Assembly (NCBI GenBank): GCA_002839445.1
Contig: PGYB01000007.1
Span: 46,558-110,557, forward strand
Length of the DNA stretch: 64,000 nucleotides
Direction: 5' to 3'
DNA from: Candidatus Riflebacteria bacterium HGW-Riflebacteria-1
Lineage (GTDB): Bacteria; Muiribacteriota; Ozemobacteria; Ozemobacterales; Ozemobacteraceae
Position numbers and translations under genes: made by a program. The notes beneath the pieces are model-generated. The model saw only the letters and a list, made by a program, of their open reading frames with translations, was not told the DNA's origin and ran no database searches. Positions 14,594 through 23,498 of the stretch are shown here, in pieces. Position 1 is the stretch's first letter. Each line of letters begins with the position of its first letter.

Positions 14594-16978
14594 TTATAAC
14601 GGTTTGCGATTTAGAGCAGACGCGGCCTTTTTTTCCTGCTTCATGCGCAGTTCGACTTTTGTCATGAGAACTTTCAGGTCTGATGCGCCATAACCGAATT
14701 TGCCGGCGAGAGTATTAAGATACTGCTGCTCTTCGGGCGCCAGTTCGCCATCGGCCATGGCCATTCTGATCGCCGCCTCCATGAGGTTGTAGGCTTCTTT
14801 CAAATTATCTGGTTTTGGCAGATAGACCTCACCCTGCTTTACCGACTCAATCAGCCCCTGCAGCTTGTCTTCAGGCATGGCGTAACGGGTCGCGAACTCT
14901 CTGAGTTGCTTCATCTCGGCGTCGTCTATTTTGCCGTCAGCCATCAGCATCTGCGCTGACATTGTTATCAGATCGCGTCCGGATCGAATGATCTCCATAT
15001 CACCGCGTTCCTGTTTCACTTCGGCGACCACTTTCTGCATATGGCTGCGCCTCTCGTTCATCAGAGCGCTGTATTCGAGGCTCTGCTCGTTGATGACCTT
15101 ATCGAGAATCCATTCTGAACCGTCGTTCAAAAGCGCGTTACAGTAGTTACAGTTAATGGCGAAGCTCGAAACCATCGGTCCACCGCATGCTCGGCAGTGC
15201 GCACTGCTGAGAGTATTGTTGTCATTAGTTTTCTGACCGGGCTTTCTGAAAAACACAAGCACATCGCGGTGCGGTTTACTGAAACGATGGATCTGCGGCA
15301 GACGACCCTCAGACGTGCAGACGACCGGTATGCCGCTCCAGACCACGAGCAGATAAATACGCTCGAATTCCTCGCTCAGCACGATGCCCTTGAGCGTGGT
15401 CGAAGCGAACGAGACATTCTCGTAACAGGTAAACTTCTTAACACCGCTCATCGCGAACTCAAAAAGCTCGCAGCATTTGGCAGTGGAGAACCTTTTGATC
15501 GGCTCCATCTTGCGTTGCCGCTCGGCCAGTCTTATCATCCAGAACACAACCGCACAGCGATCTTCAATCTGATGTATGGAAAAATGCGTATCGTTTTTTT
15601 TGAGAGCATCCCAACTCGCTACCAGGCGAGGGTTGGCGTATTCCCACTCGCAGGCCTGAGTAATTTTTGACAGCACCCAGTCATAGTTGCCCGATCGAAT
15701 GAATGATGAACAGACCTGGCAGACGGTGGCCTGACCAATCAGAATCGGCGCACCACAGTTCGGACAGCTTCCTTCCAGCAGGCCGGGCTTGTCGAGAGTT
15801 TTGGCCGACGGTTTTCTGATAAACGACCAGAATTCGCAGATCCTCTGTGTCTGGTTCTCGGCATTCAGCGTTTCGCCGGTCACAATGTCAATCGCCGTCT
15901 CAGTAAGCTCGCCCTCGACATGCACGTGCAGCTCGTCAAAAAAATCATCAGACGCAGCCCTGGCAATATTTACATACTGAATTGCAATTCCAGGGCAGCT
16001 GAATTTAACGCCGGCTTCCTTCTGCTCTTCAACCCGGCAGCGGAACTGTTCGAAAAGCGCATCAGAAACCATTGCCTGAATCTTGTCAATTTCATGGTCG
16101 TAGCATGCCTTGTGAACTTTGGCAAAGGCCGAGCGAAACTTGTCGAGAAACTTTTCTCTGGAAAACCCGGGGTCACGTTTTACGATGGCCGCGATCGTGG
16201 CTGCAATCTCTTTCTGGTCCTGGATTTCCATCATCGTGCCGATTATGCCGCTCTGTAGGCGAGGCAGTTTTCTACCCTCAACGGTTTCCGCCGGGATGCC
16301 CATGCTGACTTCTTTGACCTTGTCCCAGCTTTCTGCGAGAGCCTCAATTTCAGGGCCGATTATATCCCAGAGATCCTGTTTTGCAATGCTGCTATGACCC
16401 GCTAATACCTTCTTCTTCTGGGTCGAACTCAATCGGGCAAGAATACGCACTTCGCTGCCGGAATATCGGCTTTGCAAGGCGTTATTGGCTCTGATAGCAA
16501 ACAGATGGCACATTGGCAGCATCAGCAGAAAAAGGGCGGGCTTTTTCAGGAAATACCAGCTGGCGGCAATCAGAACCAGCGCGACAAAAGTCAAAACCAG
16601 ACTGTTTATCCTTTTCTGATGCCACAAAAAGACCGGCACGATAAAAGCGGCCAGCACAATCAATGATTCCAGTGGCGCAATAAAGAAGTAGAAAAAGCAG
16701 AAAAACAGTGATGCCGAGTAAACCACATAGATGATCGGCTCAATGCTTCTGGTAAAACGCAGAATTATCAGGCAGATAATGGAAAAAAAGCAGAAAAAGG
16801 AAACATCGGGTGAAAAGTAATCAGCATATTGATTAGGGTCGCCCCGGAGTTTGAGAATCGACATGGTAGCCGGAACCACAAAATCGTCGGTAATGACATC
16901 GAAAAAATACGCCATTGTTCCCGCCGACAGCAGAATCAGGGAAAAAAAGATATAAAATGACTCTTTCTGTATTTTCAA
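14594..16978 (-). CDS. Membrane protein with duplicated Tim44-like/zinc-ribbon units and a C-terminal TerB domain
   Basis: The 794-residue protein has five or six transmembrane helices in residues 1-170. A Tim44-like region follows (about 250-385), ending in FWSFIRKP and a CxxC-x12-CxxC ribbon (CPNCGAP...CQVC). A second, related unit spans about 440-650, ending in VLVFFRKP and CRACGGP...CNYC, so the two halves are an internal duplication. The last 130 residues are a TerB-like helical domain with acidic DGKIDDAE and DGELAPEE motifs. Tim44 and TerB domains occur in membrane-associated, metal- or stress-related proteins of unknown mechanism. TTG 16978 is the start, with AGGAG nine bases upstream. 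The gene after it in the operon direction is not obvious; the 119-residue membrane protein lies upstream. Confidence 0.75.
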   Translation of the reverse strand: MKIQKESFYIFFSLILLSAGTMAYFFDVITDDFVVPATMSILKLRGDPNQYADYFSPDVSFFCFFSIICLIILRFTRSIEPIIYVVYSASLFFCFFYFFIAPLESLIVLAAFIVPVFLWHQKRINSLVLTFVALVLIAASWYFLKKPALFLLMLPMCHLFAIRANNALQSRYSGSEVRILARLSSTQKKKVLAGHSSIAKQDLWDIIGPEIEALAESWDKVKEVSMGIPAETVEGRKLPRLQSGIIGTMMEIQDQKEIAATIAAIVKRDPGFSREKFLDKFRSAFAKVHKACYDHEIDKIQAMVSDALFEQFRCRVEEQKEAGVKFSCPGIAIQYVNIARAASDDFFDELHVHVEGELTETAIDIVTGETLNAENQTQRICEFWSFIRKPSAKTLDKPGLLEGSCPNCGAPILIGQATVCQVCSSFIRSGNYDWVLSKITQACEWEYANPRLVASWDALKKNDTHFSIHQIEDRCAVVFWMIRLAERQRKMEPIKRFSTAKCCELFEFAMSGVKKFTCYENVSFASTTLKGIVLSEEFERIYLLVVWSGIPVVCTSEGRLPQIHRFSKPHRDVLVFFRKPGQKTNDNNTLSSAHCRACGGPMVSSFAINCNYCNALLNDGSEWILDKVINEQSLEYSALMNERRSHMQKVVAEVKQERGDMEIIRSGRDLITMSAQMLMADGKIDDAEMKQLREFATRYAMPEDKLQGLIESVKQGEVYLPKPDNLKEAYNLMEAAIRMAMADGELAPEEQQYLNTLAGKFGYGASDLKVLMTKVELRMKQEKKAASALNRKPL

Positions 16979-17021
16979 TGTGCACTTCTCCTGCTGCTGC
17001 AGCTAGATACCATGTAAACCG

Positions 17022-17381
17022 CTAGCGCAGCATCTTGCTGATTGTATTGGCTGCGAGATGTATAGTTACCTGCATGACTGCCAGAGCCGCAATGATGCCT
17101 CCACAGCCGAACTCATAAAGCTTGGCAAACGCTATAATGTACCAGAGCGCTGCCAGTCCGTTGCCCAGAAAAAAACCGGCAGATGTTGGTCTGGCTGGGG
17201 TATAAGGGCCCGCTGGCGTGACCATAAGCATCTGTGGCACAAGAAGAAGAAATACGCCGACCAAACCCATCAACAGCGCAATATGAGGCTTCTTCCAGCC
17301 TTCGCTTAAATCGGCAATTGCACCACAGATGTAAACAGCAAATGCATGTATCAGAATTGAAATAACAAATGTCTGAACCAT
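17022..17381 (-). CDS. Small integral membrane protein
   Basis: The 119-residue product has about four hydrophobic segments, the first starting right after the start (FVISILIHAFAVYICGAIA), and a proline-rich loop in the middle (TPAGPYTPARPTSA). ATG 17381 is preferred over the upstream start at 17411 because GGAG lies just before it. The family is not recognised. It is 43 bp upstream of the Tim44/TerB membrane protein and in the same direction, so the two probably share a transcript. Confidence 0.6.
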   Translation of the reverse strand: MVQTFVISILIHAFAVYICGAIADLSEGWKKPHIALLMGLVGVFLLLVPQMLMVTPAGPYTPARPTSAGFFLGNGLAALWYIIAFAKLYEFGCGGIIAALAVMQVTIHLAANTISKMLR

Positions 17382-17686
17382 AATATCTCCAATCTCATTT
17401 CTGGATTTCAATCAATTTAACACTTATTCGCGAAACTTTACAGACGCCTGTTGCTTGACCCAGCAATTATCTGATAAAAATAGTAATTTGCTGACTCGCT
17501 CCAATCCTCATGCTTACCGGCACTTGACCATCCATGGCCTTCGCGAATGGTTAAGCAGAAGCAACCTCCGACCTCAACTTCACATTCGAAAAACACTGTT
17601 TTATGCAATATTTGAGGGCGGTGGCGAAAAAGAGTTCTGTGGCTTTGGCGATTTGCCGATAGAGATTGTAGAAACAATCAGGAGGC
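17382..17686. other. Divergent intergenic stretch
   Basis: This lies between the minus-strand membrane gene pair and the plus-strand outer-membrane protein. Short open frames exist on both strands but have no ribosome binding site or family signature. A TTGACC near 17454 could be a -35 box, with only a poor -10 box after it. I see nothing else. Confidence 0.3.
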
Positions 17687-17728
17687 CTGCAGATCGACCG
17701 CACTCTGCAAATTCGCCGTAGTCTGCTG

Positions 17729-19030
17729 TTGGGCAGACTTTGGGGCCGGGCTGTGCTTTTTTCAGCTCTGGCAGCATTCCTGTTGCTGATTTTTCCGGCA
17801 AACTGCCGTGCTGACGAATGGGGTGACTGGGGAACTGAAACAACTGCGTCTGCGACCCCTGTAGTCAAACGCCCCTTTATCTCGGGCTGGTGGAACTGGC
17901 AATACAACGAATTTTCGTCTTATGATCAGGGCAGAATTACTTTTGAGCGCGATCTCGACAGCAAGCGCAAAATCGTGTCCGGCGTCAACTTCAATCATTA
18001 CACCGAAGATAACAACAAGAAATGGAAGGTCTATCCCGGCGAAAATTATTACTTTTTCAAGGCCGGCGACTTTGATTACAAGCTTGGCATGCTGGTCGAG
18101 AACATCGGCAGCGGCGACAAATTCTCGTTTGTCGACAAGATCAACTCGCGCTACTTCCATAACGGCCTGGCCAACGATTATGACCGTGACAAAAAAGAGG
18201 TCCCCGGCCTTCGCGCCACCTGGTATATCAATAAAAAACTGCGCTTCGCTGGGCATTATTTGCCATACTTTATGGCGAGCGAATTCCCGTCGATTTTCAG
18301 TCGCTGGGCGTATGCCATTCATAAAACCATCGCCAAAGAGGTTCTGTTTAATGGCGCTACGTATGAAGCCGCTCCAGATGCCGAATTTAAGCCGCAGTAT
18401 CATTTAGAGTTCGGAATGACTTATCCGAAGTTCGAGATGCGCTTTCACTATCTGCGCATGCGTGAGCGCCTGCCGGTGATCAGCATGGATCGTCCTGGCG
18501 AACTAAACGGCAGTTATCCTCTTGACGAAACCTTCGCCGTGAATGGCAATGTTACGGTTACTTCAGACCTGCTGCTGCGCTACGAGCTCGCATGGAGCAG
18601 AGGTCGCACCTGGTCAGCATTTGAAAATGGCCTGATTGGTAAAAAATTCGTCAGCGACCATGTCGGAATGCTTGTCGGCAGCGATCGCAATCTTCCGCAG
18701 AATTTCTATGTAAATGTGCAGGGCATGGTCTCTTATGTGCCTGATTTACGTCATTCAACGCCGTTTCAACTGAACCAGACTGAATATCTTGGTTCGCTGC
18801 AGCTGCGTCAGACTTTTCGGCAGGAACGCCTGCAGATCGAATTCAACTCGCTGGCTAATTTCAGCACTGGCGAGTATGTGTTGAATCCCAAGATCATGCT
18901 GGTGCAGTCAGACTATCTGACCTTTGTGCTCGGGTATCAGGTTAATGGTGAGGGCGCAGAATCGCTCGGCCCGGTTGGCCAGTTCTCGAAGAACAACACT
19001 GCTGTGTTCGAAACCCGTGTGACTTTTTAG
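17729..19030 (+). CDS. Outer-membrane beta-barrel protein (DUF1302-like)
   Basis: A signal peptide (AVLFSALAAFLLLIFPANCRA) is followed by about 400 residues of alternating, aromatic-rich strands and a C-terminal FETRVTF ending in Phe, as expected for an outer-membrane barrel. The overall pattern resembles DUF1302-type porins, often found with MMPL exporters, but I cannot prove the family. The given start is TTG 17729, which has no ribosome binding site. The frame is open from 17672 and the only strong site, AGGAGG at 17680-17685, faces CTG 17687 and ATC 17693; starting at ATC would give a better basic N-region. The true start is therefore uncertain by up to 14 residues. Confidence 0.65.
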   Translation: MGRLWGRAVLFSALAAFLLLIFPANCRADEWGDWGTETTASATPVVKRPFISGWWNWQYNEFSSYDQGRITFERDLDSKRKIVSGVNFNHYTEDNNKKWKVYPGENYYFFKAGDFDYKLGMLVENIGSGDKFSFVDKINSRYFHNGLANDYDRDKKEVPGLRATWYINKKLRFAGHYLPYFMASEFPSIFSRWAYAIHKTIAKEVLFNGATYEAAPDAEFKPQYHLEFGMTYPKFEMRFHYLRMRERLPVISMDRPGELNGSYPLDETFAVNGNVTVTSDLLLRYELAWSRGRTWSAFENGLIGKKFVSDHVGMLVGSDRNLPQNFYVNVQGMVSYVPDLRHSTPFQLNQTEYLGSLQLRQTFRQERLQIEFNSLANFSTGEYVLNPKIMLVQSDYLTFVLGYQVNGEGAESLGPVGQFSKNNTAVFETRVTF

Positions 19031-19037
19031 GGGCCTG

Positions 19038-19841
19038 CTATTTCTGACAGAGCGGGCAATAACATGAGCTGCGACCACCTATGCGAACCATCTCAACAGT
19101 GCCTTTGCGGCATTTGCTGCACAAACCGCCCTGTTGGCCATATATCAGCGTTGTTATTTCAAAATGCGTGGTGTCGGCATCAATCTCAGGCTGGTCCGTC
19201 AGGCTGGCGATACCGTCTTTTACAGCCTTGTCGATGACAGTGATAATTGCCTGACAGAGTTTTTTCAGCTCGGTTCGGCTTAGGGAAGCTGCCGCACGGT
19301 CTGGGCGAATGCCCGCAGCAAAAAGCGCCTCCGCCGCGTAAATGTTGCCAAGACCGGCGATGATCTGTTGATCCATGATCAGCGCCTTAATGCTGCATTG
19401 CTTTTTTGCGCAGACGGTTGCAAGATATTGCGGGGTCAGAATGCCCGCAAATGGCTCGGTAACGCATTCGTCTGGAAACGCCGTAATTTCTATCGAGCCA
19501 AATCGGCGGGGATCGCAAAAAGTCAGAATGCGGCCAGATTGCAGTTTGAGGCGCAAATGCGCGTGTTTGAGCTCTTTCAGTGGTTCGGGGGTCAGATGAA
19601 AATGCCCGGTCATGCCGAGATGAGCCTTAAGAAAGAGTTCTCCGGCAAAATCGAAATATAAATTCTTGGCGACGCGCTTTATACCGACAATTTTGCCGCC
19701 GATGATTGCTCTTGCCTCTTTACTTCCCGGAATTGGTAACCGCAGTTTGGGTGACAACCGGTGCCATTCAGTTATGCTGTCTCCGCGTAATTGTCTGGCA
19801 AGGGCGACTGCCAAAGTATTTACTTCGGGAAGTTCGGGCAT
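19038..19841 (-). CDS. mutM: Formamidopyrimidine-DNA glycosylase
   Basis: The 267-residue protein has the complete Fpg/MutM layout. It begins MPELPEV, so after removal of Met the N-terminal Pro and Glu are the catalytic residues. The helix-two-turn-helix region contains QQIIAGLGNIYAAEALF, and a C-terminal zinc finger has two CxxC pairs (CSKC...CPLC) ending in CQK. The enzyme removes 8-oxoguanine and formamidopyrimidines and cuts the DNA strand by beta/delta elimination. It is convergent with the outer-membrane barrel gene and is followed in the operon direction by nothing obvious. It is 24 bp downstream of the PAS kinase-like gene, so the two may be co-transcribed. Confidence 0.95.
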   Translation of the reverse strand: MPELPEVNTLAVALARQLRGDSITEWHRLSPKLRLPIPGSKEARAIIGGKIVGIKRVAKNLYFDFAGELFLKAHLGMTGHFHLTPEPLKELKHAHLRLKLQSGRILTFCDPRRFGSIEITAFPDECVTEPFAGILTPQYLATVCAKKQCSIKALIMDQQIIAGLGNIYAAEALFAAGIRPDRAAASLSRTELKKLCQAIITVIDKAVKDGIASLTDQPEIDADTTHFEITTLIYGQQGGLCSKCRKGTVEMVRIGGRSSCYCPLCQK

Positions 19842-19865
19842 GAAGTCTGGCGCTCCGTAGCTGTT

Positions 19866-20993
19866 TTATCTTAGATGTAGAGTCAGTAGGAAAGTCGTAC
19901 CGGAATCTGCTGTGTCGAAAGAGACCTGACCGTTGAGAAAGCCTTCGCTGAGCAGCTTGATCGCATAGGTGCCGAGCCCGCGGCCTGAATCGCGCCGACT
20001 GGAAAAGTGTCTCTGAAAAATTCGCAGGCGCATCTGTTCGATTACTTGTCGGTGGTTCCAGACGTTGAAACTTATTGTATCTTTGTCTTCGCACGAAACT
20101 TCAAAGCGCACCGAGCGGCCCGGGTCGGTATGCTCGAAAGCATTTAAAAGCATGTTTTGTAGAACCCTTACCAGTATTTCCCAGTCCAGGTAAATTCTTG
20201 TGTCACTTGCTTTTTTTGCTCTTTCGAGGCTCTTGCCGACTATGAACGGTGATTCTGCAATGCTGTCAATCGCGAGTTCTATAACCTCATTGAGCAGTAT
20301 TTCGCTGGGTCGCCTGACATATCTCTCGTTGGTATGGCCGAGAAGAAAACGATGCAGTCTGATGTCACTTTCTAGAAGTAGCGCGCGCCGCTCAAGATCG
20401 CTTAATACGCCTGCCAGATCTTCATGTCGACTGTTTCTGGCCATCCTTGTCTGACAGTCGATTGAAGTTACCGCGTGACTGAAATCGGTTATAAAATAGT
20501 GCTCGAGAGTTTCGAGATTGCGCCAGCGCGTGGTTTCAGTGAGGCTGGTTAAAACCAGACGCTGGTTGTCAGAACGATATGGTATACATCTGACCTGAAA
20601 GCATCTGCTTTGAGGTCCCTTTGGATGATTGACGCAGACTGTAGCGTTTTCAGAGACTCGTGTGTCGTCGCGCAGGCACTCGAGAATGGCCAGGTTGATC
20701 TGGCAGCTTCTGCACCACGGAGAAGCGCCACAGCCCATCATAGAAGATGAATTAACGCAGCCAAGGAGTTCTCCAGGTCGACGCCCGGCAAGATCATTAT
20801 TGTCGGCAAGGCCAAAATGGTCAAGGGTCTCCTGATTTGCGATCAATGCCTGGCGCTTGTCGTTTAAAACCAGCAGAAGGTCGTTGCTGCATTCCAGCAG
20901 GGTTCTTAACGCCGCGTCACTTCCGACCAGAGTGGTCTGCTGATTGAGTTCGTGACTGCTTGCTTTTTCAGGTGTTGCAAAAAATAGGTTCAC
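19866..20993 (-). CDS. PAS-domain histidine-kinase-like protein with a cysteine cluster
   Basis: Residues about 25-150 form a PAS domain interrupted by four cysteines in the pattern C-x9-CG-x5-C-x2-C (GCVNSSSMMGCGASPWCRSC), which could hold a metal or an iron-sulfur cluster. FSHAVTS near residue 175 is a weak match to a phosphoacceptor H box. The ATPase part (about 235-375) has a good N box (NMLLNAFEHT), F-box-like FQRHFSS and G2 box GRGLGTYAIK, but the usual DNGxG of the G1 box is replaced by NVWNHRQ. It may be a degenerate kinase or sensor. GTG 20993 has GGAGG eight bases upstream. No response regulator gene is adjacent. Confidence 0.7.
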   Translation of the reverse strand: MNLFFATPEKASSHELNQQTTLVGSDAALRTLLECSNDLLLVLNDKRQALIANQETLDHFGLADNNDLAGRRPGELLGCVNSSSMMGCGASPWCRSCQINLAILECLRDDTRVSENATVCVNHPKGPQSRCFQVRCIPYRSDNQRLVLTSLTETTRWRNLETLEHYFITDFSHAVTSIDCQTRMARNSRHEDLAGVLSDLERRALLLESDIRLHRFLLGHTNERYVRRPSEILLNEVIELAIDSIAESPFIVGKSLERAKKASDTRIYLDWEILVRVLQNMLLNAFEHTDPGRSVRFEVSCEDKDTISFNVWNHRQVIEQMRLRIFQRHFSSRRDSGRGLGTYAIKLLSEGFLNGQVSFDTADSGTTFLLTLHLR

Positions 20994-21247
20994 TTTTAGA
21001 TCCTCCGGTCATAACAGCTGTTTATAATGCCTTTTCTGCCATCACTGTCAGCTCACTGCTTCATTTACTACTCTGACAACCTACCACGACCAGCTTGTTG
21101 TAAGGTCGCACACCATGGCTCGGTATCTCGGTGCCACGGCCTGGCCTGTCAGAGCAGTACCCCGTAATGACGCAGTTTGCTAACTCAGTAACCAACAAAT
21201 TATTATTTCTTTTATTGATTCTATCCAGCCAGATATGATCGAAGAGG

Positions 21248-21352
21248 TTCGCCAGAGTGGCTCTGGAGCGTCGCAAGCGAATCGTATCAAGACTGAGCGA
21301 TCAACTATTATTTAATAATACCAAAAGTTCCTGAAAATGGAACAGTTTTTTT
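21248..21352 (+). ncRNA. Possible structured RNA ending in a weak terminator
   Basis: TTCGC (21248-21252) and GCGAA (21277-21281) enclose the hairpin CCAGAG-TGG-CTCTGG (21252-21266). About 45 bases later a 5-bp hairpin with seven Ts follows. No promoter was recognised, so this is a tentative call. Confidence 0.2.
21327..21352 (+). terminator. Weak terminator-like hairpin
   Basis: GTTCC (21327-21331) and GGAAC (21339-21343) pair over a 7-base loop, followed by AG and seven Ts. The stem is short, so function is uncertain. Confidence 0.35.
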
Positions 21353-21500
21353 ACATTAATCTGTGAATTGCAGAAGTCGTCTGACAACCTGTAGTTAGGC
21401 GCTAGAAAGCTGCTTTAAGAATTTCTGGTCAGGCGTTTGCAGGATCAAGGATTGTCGCAATATGTTTTTATTCTAACCCTCTGTCGCATTTGAATGCCGC

Positions 21501-21526
21501 CGAGAGCCCGGCATAAGCAGTATGCC
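21501..21526 (+). repeat. Short motif copy 1 (CGAGAGCCCG + hairpin)
   Basis: CGAGAGCCCG is followed by the 6-bp hairpin GGCATA-AGCAG-TATGCC. A similar sequence in the same orientation occurs at 23367-23391. Both flank the secreted propeller gene. Confidence 0.35.
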
Positions 21527-21632
21527 TTGGATCGGACTCTTGAACTCATTTGTGACAAAGGACCAGTCTGTGCTAAGCTGTTATAGCGTTGATGCATTGT
21601 TAATGCCGGCAAAAATGCGATAGAGCTAAAAA

Positions 21633-22994
21633 TCAGGGTTTTAGCTCAGGTATAAGTTTTGGATTGATAAGATAAAAGCGGTCTTCGATCTTTAACAGCG
21701 GGTTTATTTTGGTCCACTTCTGGCGATAATTGGGTGAGGCGCCCTCGAAGCCGACATAAAGCACGTGCCCGTCGTATTCAAGATCTTCAGAGCCCGCCGG
21801 CAGCTCAAGTGTGGTGAGGTGAGTGGCGCTGTCAACTACCCAGGCCTCGGCGCTGAAGGTTTTGCTCTGCCCCTCAGGCTTGAAGCTGTGTTTGAACGAG
21901 TTCTTGCTGGCTGGCGCCTTATAAAGCGCCAGTTTAGAAGCCCGCGCACCATAAGAAATGCTCAACGCGGTAAAACCTTCACTGATGGCGAAGCCCTGCA
22001 CTGACTCGCGGCAGAAAATCAGCCGGTCAGGCTTGTAGGCTTCGCGAGATTTGCCGTCGCTGCTGAACTTGTATTTCTGGCTTGCGATTGGCATTCCGGA
22101 CTGGTCAACGCGATAGCCGGCGATCCAGGTTTTGAGATTAAACCGGTTTTCGGCATGATGCGGAACCGGCCCGTATTTGCTGTCTGACGATTTAACAAAG
22201 TCGCCGACCCAGAGATACTTGCCGTCAAAACTTGCATAACTGGCGGTAGAATCGACGGGGAATATCTTTTTAACCAACAGATCACGAGCTGGCAGTCTGA
22301 AGCTCGGCGGTAGTCCATCAGGGTTTTGCGCCGGTGCTTTTGCCCGCCTGTCAGCAGCAAAGGCAATAATCTGTTTCAGTTCAAAGCCGTAAAGATTGTA
22401 ACCAGATGCAACCCAGAGATAGTTTCCGGCTGCAGTTATACCTCCGGCGTGCCCGGTATAAGGCTTATCATCGGCAAGGTAAAGAGCAAATCTTCTGGTT
22501 GCTTTGCCGGTAAGGCTGTCAATCAGAATCAGCTGTGCAGGTTGGCTGGTTTTGTCGGTCTTAGGATAGTAAGACAGCAGGATATATCTATAAAAAGCGG
22601 CTTTTTTGCCATTTGTTTCAATCAATTCCGGCATCGGGCAAATTCCCTGCATGACAAATTCTGCTGTTTCATGCCCTGGAATAGTTACGGCGCGACTGAT
22701 GTACGGCGGCAGTTTGCCTGGCTGGTTGCGGTTCTTGATGGCATTAACCACTTTGTTAAAGCCACTTTTGACAAATCTGCCGATGCGCTGAAAAATATTG
22801 CCTTTGTCGTCACTTTGCTGGCCATTGTTACTGTTTTCGTCGGCATTGGCGGCGACCGCCAGTGTGCTTTCGCTGATCTTTTTGACTTCGACAGTTGTTT
22901 CTGAAAAGGGCGATTGCGCGTGCGCGCCGATAGCTATCAGCGCTAAAAAGACGATCAGAGCAAGTTTGCTCAGAGATTTGCGAAGTGTTTGCAT
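21633..22994 (-). CDS. Secreted beta-propeller-like protein
   Basis: The 453-residue protein has a signal peptide (LALIVFLALIAIGAHA) and then a polar, Asn/Gln-rich linker with a short basic amphipathic stretch near residue 85. The rest is built of repeated four-strand blades with phrases such as GGITAAGNYLWVASGYNLYGFEL and YLWVGDF, typical of propellers. The start at 22994 is preferred to 23069 because AGGAAG lies nine bases upstream and the signal peptide then has normal length. No enzymatic family is recognised; it is probably periplasmic or exported. It stands alone, between two gene-free regions. Confidence 0.6.
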   Translation of the reverse strand: MQTLRKSLSKLALIVFLALIAIGAHAQSPFSETTVEVKKISESTLAVAANADENSNNGQQSDDKGNIFQRIGRFVKSGFNKVVNAIKNRNQPGKLPPYISRAVTIPGHETAEFVMQGICPMPELIETNGKKAAFYRYILLSYYPKTDKTSQPAQLILIDSLTGKATRRFALYLADDKPYTGHAGGITAAGNYLWVASGYNLYGFELKQIIAFAADRRAKAPAQNPDGLPPSFRLPARDLLVKKIFPVDSTASYASFDGKYLWVGDFVKSSDSKYGPVPHHAENRFNLKTWIAGYRVDQSGMPIASQKYKFSSDGKSREAYKPDRLIFCRESVQGFAISEGFTALSISYGARASKLALYKAPASKNSFKHSFKPEGQSKTFSAEAWVVDSATHLTTLELPAGSEDLEYDGHVLYVGFEGASPNYRQKWTKINPLLKIEDRFYLINPKLIPELKP

Positions 22995-23366
22995 TGCTGA
23001 CTTCCTTTGCCTCAGGAACTGTTCACCATACTTTGAGGTTACAGACAATATACCGTAGTTTGGCAGCATTTGTTTTTAACAAGATCATGTTTTTTGAAAA
23101 TTGCAGGTCCGGTCTGCTTTTTCTTGTGTCTGGTTTTTATTGATAACTGCATAGATAATGCCGACTCAAATATTCGGTTAGTTGAACCTGCTAAGGGCGC
23201 AGGCTGGCATTTTAAGCACGAGGCTTTTTCTGCCCGGGCACTTAATGACACAAAAAACTCCAGCACCCGAGAAGCTGATGAGGCGAGTCGCTGGAGCGTT
23301 GAGGCCAAGTGCCTCTGCCATACACATCTCTAAAGGCTAAAGCCAATAAGAACTGCCTAATCCGCG

Positions 23367-23391
23367 CGAGAGCCCGCATAAACGGTATATG
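23367..23391 (+). repeat. Short motif copy 2 (CGAGAGCCCG + CATAA)
   Basis: CGAGAGCCCG is followed by CATAAACGGTATATG, close to the copy at 21501-21526. Here the motif forms the left part of a terminator-like structure. Confidence 0.35.
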
Positions 23392-23412
23392 TTCGGGGGC
23401 GTTTTTGTTTTT
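23372..23412 (+). terminator. Terminator-like hairpin upstream of the cytochrome gene
   Basis: GCCCG (23372-23376) can pair with CGGGGGC (23394-23400) with a small bulge, and TTTTTGTTTTT follows. No clear gene precedes it on the plus strand, so it could end a small RNA or act as an attenuator for the cytochrome gene. Confidence 0.35.
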
Positions 23413-23498
23413 GCAGGACTCAGTAATAAAAACAGGTCTACGTCACAGCAGAATTTTGCTATACTGGCAGTGCAAAGTTCTATCAGGAAAATAACGGA

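Larger units (their letters stand above)
20994..21632. other. 639-bp gene-free region
   Basis: No convincing protein is encoded; a 71-codon minus-strand frame has no ribosome binding site and no family features. The region contains nested hairpins near 21248-21281, a terminator-like hairpin at 21327-21352 and one copy of a short motif also found near 23367. It lies between two minus-strand genes and may hold promoters for the PAS protein and an RNA gene. Confidence 0.35.
22995..23498. other. Gene-free region between propeller and cytochrome genes
   Basis: Open frames of 87 and 89 codons overlap on opposite strands here; neither has a ribosome binding site nor conserved features, so I do not call them. 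The stretch holds the second copy of a short motif (23367-23391), a terminator-like hairpin, and a TATACT at 23460-23465 that could be the -10 box of the cytochrome gene, with only a poor -35 box. Confidence 0.35.

Noticed and set aside
21061..21276. 71-residue minus-strand frame in the gene-free gap
   Set aside because: No ribosome binding site; sequence shows no secondary-structure or family pattern.
23070..23333. 87-residue plus-strand frame with a hydrophobic N-terminus
   Set aside because: TTG start without ribosome binding site, an equally long frame on the opposite strand, and no family features.
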